Source of the DNA: Pseudomonadota bacterium
GTDB lineage: Bacteria > Myxococcota > UBA9042 > PHBI01
NCBI GenBank assembly: GCA_005788935.1
Contig: SYAK01000343.1
Span: 1-5,806 of the forward strand
DNA length: 5,806 nucleotides
Direction of reading: 5' to 3'
Positions 1-4,037 of this stretch are shown piece after piece. How positions within the stretch are numbered: position 1 is the stretch's first letter; every line of letters begins with the position of its first letter. The position numbers were made by a program, and so were the translations under genes. Under the pieces are notes generated by a model. That model searched no databases, was not told where the DNA came from, and saw nothing but the letters and a program-made list of their open reading frames with translations.

Positions 1-813
1 GAGGCGCGGGTTCACCTGAAGATCGAGACCGGCAACCACCGCCAGGGGCTCGCGCTGGCCGACGCGCTGGCGCTCGCCGAGCTGGCGGCCGGTCTGCCCG
101 GCGTGGTCGTGGAGGGAATCTCCACCCACTTCGCCGACATCGAGGACACGACCGACCACGGCTTCGCCGCGACCCAGCTCGCGCGCTTCCGCGAGGCCGA
201 GGCCGCCTTCCGGGACGCCGGTCTGCCCGTCCTCGTGCCGAACACCGCCAACAGCGCGGCGGCGCTCTTGCAGCCGACGACCCACGGCGGCCTCGTGCGC
301 ATCGGCGTCGCGGCCTACGGGCTGTGGCCCTCGCGCGAGACCCGCGTCGCCGCCATGGCGCCCGCTCCGCTGCGCGACGCCGATGGCGCCTGGGGCGGCT
401 TCCACCCCGAGCTGCGGCCCGCGTTGACGTGGCGGGCCCGCCTCGTCCAGGTCAAGGACGTCCCGCGCGGCGCCTGGATCGGTTACGGGCGGACCTTTCG
501 CGCGACGAGCGACCTCCGCATCGCGATCGTGCCTGTCGGCTACCACGAGGGCTACGACCGCCGGCTGTCGAACCTCGGCCACGTGCTCGTCGATGGGGTT
601 CGGGCGCCTGTCCGCGGGCGGATCTGCATGAACATGATGATGGTCGACGTGACCGACATCCCGACCGCGCGGACCGGGGCTGTCGCCACGCTGCTCGGGG
701 TCGACGGGGACGAGGCCGTGACCGCCGATGACCTCGCCAGCTGGATGGGGACCATCCACTACGAGGTCGTCTCGCGCATCCACCCTTCGGTGCCGCGCGT
801 CGCGGTCCCCTGA
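1..813 (+). CDS. alr: Alanine racemase, 5'-truncated (C-terminal ~270 residues)
   Basis: PLP-dependent enzyme interconverting L- and D-alanine in the cytoplasm, supplying D-Ala for peptidoglycan. The open frame already runs at base 1, so the start and the N-terminal PLP-lysine motif (about 100 residues) lie outside the window. Visible family landmarks in order: VHLKIETG at the left edge (barrel strand), STHFADIED, NTANSAAALL, then VRIG with the PLP-pyridine arginine. GYGRTF follows, its Tyr codon at 484-486 matching catalytic Tyr265 of the Geobacillus enzyme, then VPVGYHEGYDRRLSN, GRICMN and TIHYEV near the end (Tyr codon 760-762, equivalent to Tyr354). Keeping that last Tyr argues against a VanT-like serine racemase. 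The position equivalent to Asp313 (after Cys-Met) is Asn (631-633), a variant I believe also occurs in other bacterial Alr proteins. The GTG at 103 is internal, not a start. TGA at 811-813 ends the gene. Family assignment is secure; substrate is inferred. Confidence 0.94.
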   Translation, partial: EARVHLKIETGNHRQGLALADALALAELAAGLPGVVVEGISTHFADIEDTTDHGFAATQLARFREAEAAFRDAGLPVLVPNTANSAAALLQPTTHGGLVRIGVAAYGLWPSRETRVAAMAPAPLRDADGAWGGFHPELRPALTWRARLVQVKDVPRGAWIGYGRTFRATSDLRIAIVPVGYHEGYDRRLSNLGHVLVDGVRAPVRGRICMNMMMVDVTDIPTARTGAVATLLGVDGDEAVTADDLASWMGTIHYEVVSRIHPSVPRVAVP

Positions 814-842
814 AGCACGAACGGGCGCGGGTCCGGATCGAG

Positions 843-880
843 GCTGTGTCAGAATGGCAGAAATGTCATTTTGGCACAGC
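843..880. repeat. 38-bp palindrome with four TGNCA words (operator or 3' hairpin candidate)
   Basis: Two 17-base arms (843-859 and 864-880) flank the four-base centre GAAA (860-863). Fourteen positions pair by Watson-Crick rules, and the other three (849/874, 852/871, 857/866) are all G·T, so in RNA on the + strand the 17-bp stem would be unbroken with a GNRA-type tetraloop. At DNA level the element contains TGTCA, TGGCA, TGTCA, TGGCA starting at 847, 855, 864 and 872, a symmetric 8-9-8 spacing. It is markedly more AT-rich than its surroundings. It begins 29 bases after the alr stop and ends 92 bases before the next start. It could be an operator for the downstream lipoprotein gene, an end-of-transcript hairpin for alr (no T-run follows), or a dispersed repeat. 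The structure is directly visible; the role is unknown. Confidence 0.7.
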
Positions 881-883
881 GCA

Positions 884-900
884 GTGGCGCGGTGCGCCGC
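884..900 (+). terminator. Small GC hairpin after alr, weak terminator or processing candidate
   Basis: GGCGC (886-890) and GCGCC (894-898) pair around a GGT loop. The stem can extend with 884/900 (G-C) and 885/899 (T·G) to seven pairs. It starts four bases after the TGNCA palindrome, giving two stem-loops in tandem downstream of alr. No T-tract follows (the next bases are TGAGGGGG), so it is not a classical intrinsic terminator, and in GC-rich DNA a stem this short can arise by chance. Confidence 0.25.
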
Positions 901-925
901 TGAGGGGGATTTGCGCGTGGCGGCC

Positions 926-955
926 TCGACACGGGTGGTCGCGGCGGCCTAGCCT
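926..955 (+). promoter_or_regulatory. Possible sigma-70-type promoter for the repeat lipoprotein
   Basis: TCGACA (926-931) matches the -35 consensus at five of six positions. It is followed after 18 bases by TAGCCT (950-955), which keeps the T, A and final T of a -10 box. Transcription would begin near 961-962, leaving a leader of only about 12 bases that starts at the Shine-Dalgarno. That tightness is a reason for caution. The octamer CTAGCCTG here resembles CTAGCATG upstream of the esterase gene. Confidence 0.3.
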
Positions 956-961
956 GTTCTC

Positions 962-968
962 AGGAGGT
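962..968 (+). promoter_or_regulatory. Strong Shine-Dalgarno for the repeat lipoprotein
   Basis: AGGAGGT lies four bases before ATG 973 and fixes that start codon. It is the strongest ribosome binding site in the window. Confidence 0.8.
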
Positions 969-972
969 CGAC

Positions 973-2742
973 ATGCGGGGTCATCGGGTGCGCGTGGGTT
1001 GGGTGTCAGCGGCGGCGTGGGTCCTGACCGGACTCGGCGGCTGCGGCGGGGACACGGTCGGCGCCAGCGCGGACGACACCGGCCCAGGACCCGAGGAGGA
1101 CGGCAGCGGAGGGCCTCCGGCCGCGGGCGACGCGGGCCCTGGACCCGAAGGCGGACCCGACGGCGGCTCCGGGTCCGAGGCGGACGCGAGCGGCTTGGAC
1201 GACGTCGTCGCCTCGGACGCGCGCGGTCCGGACGCGGTCGGCGGGTCTGACGCGAGCGGTGGCGGGGCCGACGCGGGAGAGCTGGACGCGGGCGGCGGCG
1301 GGGGCGATGTGGGTGCAGCCGACGCGGCTGCGACCGACAGCGGGTCGAACGCGCCTGGCGCCGGCTTTGACGACCGTCCGGTGCGCTGGAGGGTCCCGCC
1401 GTCCGGGCTCGACGACGGCTTCTTCGCCGCCAGTCAGGCGGTTGGCGCGCGTGGCTGGGCGACGCTCGACCTCAACGGCGACGGGCGCCCCGACCTCGTC
1501 CAGACGGCCGACCCGGGCGATGACGCGGGGCGGGTCCTGCGCGACGGAGCAGGGCCCTTCTGGCGCGTCCATCTCGCCGTCGAGGGAGGCTTCGCCCCGA
1601 CCGCGACGCGCTGGGCGGTACCCGACAGCGGCCTGTCCGACGGCTTCTTCGCAGCCTTCTGGGGCTACGACGCGCGCTGGTGGTACACGGTCGATCTCGA
1701 CGGCGACCGCCGCCCGGAGCTCGTCCAGACGGCCAACCCGTCGCGCGCGGGCGGCTTCGTCCGGACCGATACGGGCGGCGCCTTCTGGCAGGTGTGGCGG
1801 TCGGGGCCCGACGGCTTTGCGGGGTCGCCCGTCCGGTGGAGCGTCCCGTCCTCCGGGCTCGGCGACGGCTTCTTCGCGCCGTGGATGGGGCTTGATGCCC
1901 GGCAGTGGGCCCTCGTCGACACGGACGGCGACCAGCGCCTCGACCTCGTCCAGACCTCGGACCCGACGCGGCCGGGTGGCCAGGTCTGGCGTGACGCCAG
2001 CGGTCCGCACTGGAAGGCCTGGCGCGGGACCGCGAGCGGCTTCGAGGCGGCCTCTCGGCGCTTCGGCGTGCCCGACGCTGGCACGACCGACGGCTTCTTC
2101 GCCGCGCAGTACACGAGCGCCGCCCCCGGGACGCGCTTCTGGAGCCTCCTCGACCTCGACGGCGACCGCCGCGCAGAGCTCGTTCAGACGGCCGATCCGG
2201 TGCTCCCCGGCGGGTCGGTCTGGCGCGACGCAGAGGGCCCGTTCTGGCGCGTTCACGCGATGGGCGCGGATGGGTTCGGTGCGGGGCGCGTCGTCCGGGT
2301 CGGGGACAGCGGGCTGCCGGACGGCTTCTTCGCGGCCGCGTATGCATCGTCGCCCGCGCTCGGCGGCGAGCGCTTCTGGACGAGCCTTGACCTCGACGGC
2401 GACGGCCGCGTCGAGCTCGTCCAGACCGCCGATCCCGAGCAGCCGGGCGGCTTCGCCTTCCAGGACGCGCGCGGTCCGTTCTGGAAGGTCTGGCGGGTCG
2501 GGCAGGGGACCGAGGCAACGCGCTGGAGCGTCCCCTCGAGCGGCCTCCTCGACGGCTTCTTCGCGGCCTCCTGGACGGACGCGCCGTCGGGGGCCCGCGC
2601 CTGGTTCCTCGGTGACCTCGACGGCGACGCGCGCCTTGACCTCGTCCAGACGGCTGACCCGGGCTACGACGGCCTGCGCGTCCCGACCGACGCCGAGGGC
2701 GCCTACTGGCTCGTGTTCCGGGGCGCCAGACGCGCTGAATGA
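973..2742 (+). CDS. Lipoprotein with six FG-GAP/VCBS-like repeats, function unknown
   Basis: Predicted envelope lipoprotein of 589 residues; no enzymatic domain is recognisable. Residues 1-23 form a basic then hydrophobic signal peptide ending in lipobox L-G-G-C, with Cys24 the expected lipidated residue. Residues 25 to about 137 are a low-complexity Gly/Asp/Ala/Pro linker. Residues 138-589 are six tandem repeats starting at 138, 213, 288, 363, 440 and 517. Each has a core like RWxVPxSGLxDGFFAA, then a D-x-D-G-D-x-R-x-[DE]-L loop, LVQTADP and GPFWxV. The loops begin at Asp166, 241, 316, 394, 473 and 548 and resemble the calcium-binding loops of FG-GAP/VCBS repeats, so a calcium-stabilised beta-propeller displayed on the surface is a reasonable inference. 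Adhesion or carbohydrate binding is possible but not shown. The ATG has an excellent Shine-Dalgarno. The gene stands alone on its strand between alr and the convergent holB. It is intact, with codon use typical of the window. Confidence 0.92.
   Translation: MRGHRVRVGWVSAAAWVLTGLGGCGGDTVGASADDTGPGPEEDGSGGPPAAGDAGPGPEGGPDGGSGSEADASGLDDVVASDARGPDAVGGSDASGGGADAGELDAGGGGGDVGAADAAATDSGSNAPGAGFDDRPVRWRVPPSGLDDGFFAASQAVGARGWATLDLNGDGRPDLVQTADPGDDAGRVLRDGAGPFWRVHLAVEGGFAPTATRWAVPDSGLSDGFFAAFWGYDARWWYTVDLDGDRRPELVQTANPSRAGGFVRTDTGGAFWQVWRSGPDGFAGSPVRWSVPSSGLGDGFFAPWMGLDARQWALVDTDGDQRLDLVQTSDPTRPGGQVWRDASGPHWKAWRGTASGFEAASRRFGVPDAGTTDGFFAAQYTSAAPGTRFWSLLDLDGDRRAELVQTADPVLPGGSVWRDAEGPFWRVHAMGADGFGAGRVVRVGDSGLPDGFFAAAYASSPALGGERFWTSLDLDGDGRVELVQTADPEQPGGFAFQDARGPFWKVWRVGQGTEATRWSVPSSGLLDGFFAASWTDAPSGARAWFLGDLDGDARLDLVQTADPGYDGLRVPTDAEGAYWLVFRGARRAE
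1045..1383 (+). other. Low-complexity Gly/Asp/Ala linker of the lipoprotein
   Basis: Residues 25-137 of the repeat lipoprotein are dominated by Gly, Asp, Ala, Pro and Ser, with almost no Lys, Arg or aromatic residues. There are recurring DA, DAGG and SDA units. This is the expected look of a disordered, strongly acidic tether lifting a folded domain away from the membrane anchor. The esterase at 4038 has a similar tether. Confidence 0.8.
1384..2739 (+). repeat. Six coding tandem repeats, ~225-231 bp each
   Basis: Units start at 1384, 1609, 1834, 2059, 2290 and 2521. The first three are 225 bp, the next two 231 bp and the last 219 bp. The DNA string GACGGCTTCTTCGC is exact in all six, and CTCGTCCAGAC or a near match recurs in all. 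Divergence between units is spread out and the reading frame is always kept, which points to an old duplication series under protein-level selection rather than recent copying. The 231-bp units 4 and 5 and unit 6 carry a longer loop after DGFFAA (three to five extra residues). Confidence 0.9.
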
Positions 2743-2754
2743 AGACTCATTCAG
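2735..2754. terminator. Hairpin between convergent genes, possible bidirectional terminator
   Basis: CTGAATGA (2735-2742) and TCATTCAG (2747-2754) are perfect reverse complements around the loop AGAC. The left arm includes the lipoprotein stop codon, and the holB stop lies 17 bases beyond the right arm. The position between two converging genes suits a shared transcription end. No T-tract follows on either strand and the stem is not GC-rich, so termination strength is doubtful. Confidence 0.4.
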
Positions 2755-2770
2755 TCGGCCGCGCGGGGCC

Positions 2771-3889
2771 TCACAGCACGGCGCGCCGGTCGACGAACGG
2801 GTGCGCGCGCTCCTGACCTGCGGGGGCCGCGATTTCGAGCAGCAGCCGCTCGAGCCCGAGGCGCAGCGGGGTGTTGAAGGTCTCGACCGCGAGCCGCGTG
2901 TCCTCGGCGATAGCGACCCGGTGCAGCAGCCCGTCGACCGACTGGCGACGTGCGTAGTGGGCGAGCTCGGCGGCGATCGGGGCATGGAACGGCGGCTCGG
3001 CGGGGCTGTCTGGCGCCCCCTGATGCACGAGCAGCATCAGCGCGTCGCGCAGCAGGCGGACGAGCAGCTCGAAGAGGGTGCCGGGCGCCCCGAGCTCCGC
3101 CATTTCGGCGGCGAGGACGAGGGCGAGGGCCGGGCGCGCCGGGTCGAGCCGGCAGAGGCGCGCGGCGAGCGGCATCCAGGCGGCGAGCACCGGGTCCGAT
3201 ACCAGCTGGATCGCCAGCCGCGGGCTGCCCTGGGCGACGCGGACGGCCGTCATGCGGGCCTCGGGCGAGGCGTCGGGCTGCTCGCGGGCGACGACGGAGG
3301 CCACCTGCGCCTCGGCGAGCGGCTGAAAATCGAGTCGCTGGCAACGCGAGCGGATGGTCACGAGCAGGCTCGACGGGCTGTGCGACAGCAGGATGAAGCG
3401 CGTGTGGGCGGGTGGCTCTTCGAGGGTCTTCAAGAGCGCGTTGGCGGCCGCCTCGTTCATCACCTCGGCGGGGTCGATGATGATGACGCGGAGCGGGGCC
3501 TCGACGGGCGGGAACTGGGCGACGCGGCGGACCTCGCGGACCTGCTCGATGCGGATCTGGGGGCCGTAGGGCACGACCGTCACGATGTCGGGGTGCAGCG
3601 GCGTCAGCGGGACGTTCGGCTCGGGTGGCGGCGGCTTCCAGGGGCCGTTATCGTCATACCAGCGCGGGAGGGCCAGCACGCGACGGCAGTGGCGACAGAG
3701 GCCGCAGGCCTCGCCGTCGGGGGCGGGCGCCTCGCAGAAGAGGCGGGCCACGAAGGCGTAGGCGACGCGGCGCTTGCCGATGCCCTCGGGGCCGGCGAAG
3801 AGCCACGCGTGGTGGACGCGCCCGAGGCGCTGGGCCTGGGCGAGGAGCTCGAGCGGCCGCTGGTGGCCGAGCAGTTCGGAGAAGCGCAC
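2771..3889 (-). CDS. holB: DNA polymerase III subunit delta' (clamp loader)
   Basis: AAA+-type clamp-loader subunit that helps load the sliding clamp onto primed DNA; 372 residues, longer than the roughly 330 usual for the family. The N-terminus FSELLGHQRPLELL is typical. Walker A is GPEGIGKR (33-40), the zinc module uses Cys52, Cys62, Cys65 and Cys68, and HPDI is at 99-102. The Walker B region is VIIIDPAEV (135-143), followed by AAANALLKTLEEPP (147-160) and the SRC motif (181-183) that carries the arginine finger. An extra Pro-rich stretch (about 74-98) sits between the zinc module and HPD. The start is GTG at 3889-3887; no other start codon exists before the upstream in-frame stop near 3995, and no Shine-Dalgarno is visible. 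DnaX is less likely because the length stops near the core clamp-loader fold and lacks a tau-like tail. The gene is flanked by + strand genes, so it is a single-gene transcription unit rather than part of the frequent tmk-holB arrangement. Confidence 0.92.
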   Translation of the reverse strand: MRFSELLGHQRPLELLAQAQRLGRVHHAWLFAGPEGIGKRRVAYAFVARLFCEAPAPDGEACGLCRHCRRVLALPRWYDDNGPWKPPPPEPNVPLTPLHPDIVTVVPYGPQIRIEQVREVRRVAQFPPVEAPLRVIIIDPAEVMNEAAANALLKTLEEPPAHTRFILLSHSPSSLLVTIRSRCQRLDFQPLAEAQVASVVAREQPDASPEARMTAVRVAQGSPRLAIQLVSDPVLAAWMPLAARLCRLDPARPALALVLAAEMAELGAPGTLFELLVRLLRDALMLLVHQGAPDSPAEPPFHAPIAAELAHYARRQSVDGLLHRVAIAEDTRLAVETFNTPLRLGLERLLLEIAAPAGQERAHPFVDRRAVL

Positions 3890-3895
3890 GCTGGC

Positions 3896-3924
3896 AGCGT
3901 AGCAGGCGCGCGCCCCGCTGGCGA
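3896..3924 (-). promoter_or_regulatory. Candidate promoter for a leaderless holB transcript
   Basis: Read on the minus strand, TACGCT (3901-3896) lies six bases before the GTG start. TCGCCA (3924-3919) precedes it by 17 bases and matches the -35 consensus at four of six positions. Transcription from this -10 would start at or next to the GTG itself, which would explain the missing Shine-Dalgarno. The boxes are degenerate, so this is inference. Confidence 0.33.
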
Positions 3925-3932
3925 CCCCTCGC

Positions 3933-3952
3933 GTGGCGAGATGTGGCGAGAT
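3933..3952. repeat. Perfect 10-bp tandem duplication
   Basis: GTGGCGAGAT occurs twice back to back (3933-3942 and 3943-3952); GTGGCGGA at 3984-3991 partly echoes it. One copy per helical turn in the divergent region would suit a paired protein site upstream of holB, but replication slippage is an equally simple origin. Confidence 0.6.
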
Positions 3953-3970
3953 GCGGGCGCCCCGCTTTTT
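3953..3970 (+). terminator. Intrinsic-terminator-like hairpin with T5 in the divergent region
   Basis: GCGGG (3953-3957) and CCCGC (3961-3965) pair around CGC and are followed at once by TTTTT (3966-3970). This is the form of a + strand rho-independent terminator, and the T5 run stands out in this GC-rich DNA. The place is unusual: no + strand gene ends here, since holB to the left is on the other strand. It could stop stray antisense transcription from entering the esterase gene. The stem has only five pairs. Confidence 0.4.
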
Positions 3971-3971
3971 G

Positions 3972-4001
3972 TGGATCTGCGACGTGGCGGACCGCTAGCA
4001 T
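3972..4001 (+). promoter_or_regulatory. Candidate promoter for the esterase lipoprotein
   Basis: TAGCAT (3996-4001) fits a -10 box (T, A and final T kept). TGGATC (3972-3977) lies 18 bases upstream but matches -35 at only three positions. The expected start near 4008 would give a leader of about 30 bases holding the GGAG site, a sensible geometry. Confidence 0.35.
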
Positions 4002-4028
4002 GCGGCCTGGCCCCGACGAGGCCGAGCC

Positions 4029-4032
4029 GGAG
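4029..4032 (+). promoter_or_regulatory. Shine-Dalgarno for the esterase gene
   Basis: GGAG lies five bases before ATG 4038. Together with the signal peptide that begins at that ATG, it decides the start. Confidence 0.6.
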
Positions 4033-4037
4033 CATCC

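Noticed and set aside
103..105. GTG as the start of alr
   Set aside because: The same frame is open back to base 1 and encodes conserved Alr residues (VHLKIETG) before it, so it is an internal valine.
872..888. Sigma-54 promoter suggested by TTGGCAC
   Set aside because: The -24 half is good, but the -12 position reads AGTG rather than TTGC, and TGGCA is better explained as part of the palindrome.
846..1250. Small + strand frames spanning the alr-lipoprotein gap
   Set aside because: They run through the palindrome and into the lipoprotein gene out of frame, have no Shine-Dalgarno and give no recognisable protein.
1045..1383. Possible DNA repeat or CRISPR-like array in the GGC/GAC-rich segment
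   Set aside because: The repetition is codon-level Gly/Asp/Ala bias without fixed unit length or spacers; it is a disordered protein linker.
1006..2985. 659-codon antisense open frame opposite the repeat lipoprotein
   Set aside because: Arg-rich translation mirrors the sense repeats, overlaps holB's 3' end in a different frame and has no recognisable domain or ribosome site.
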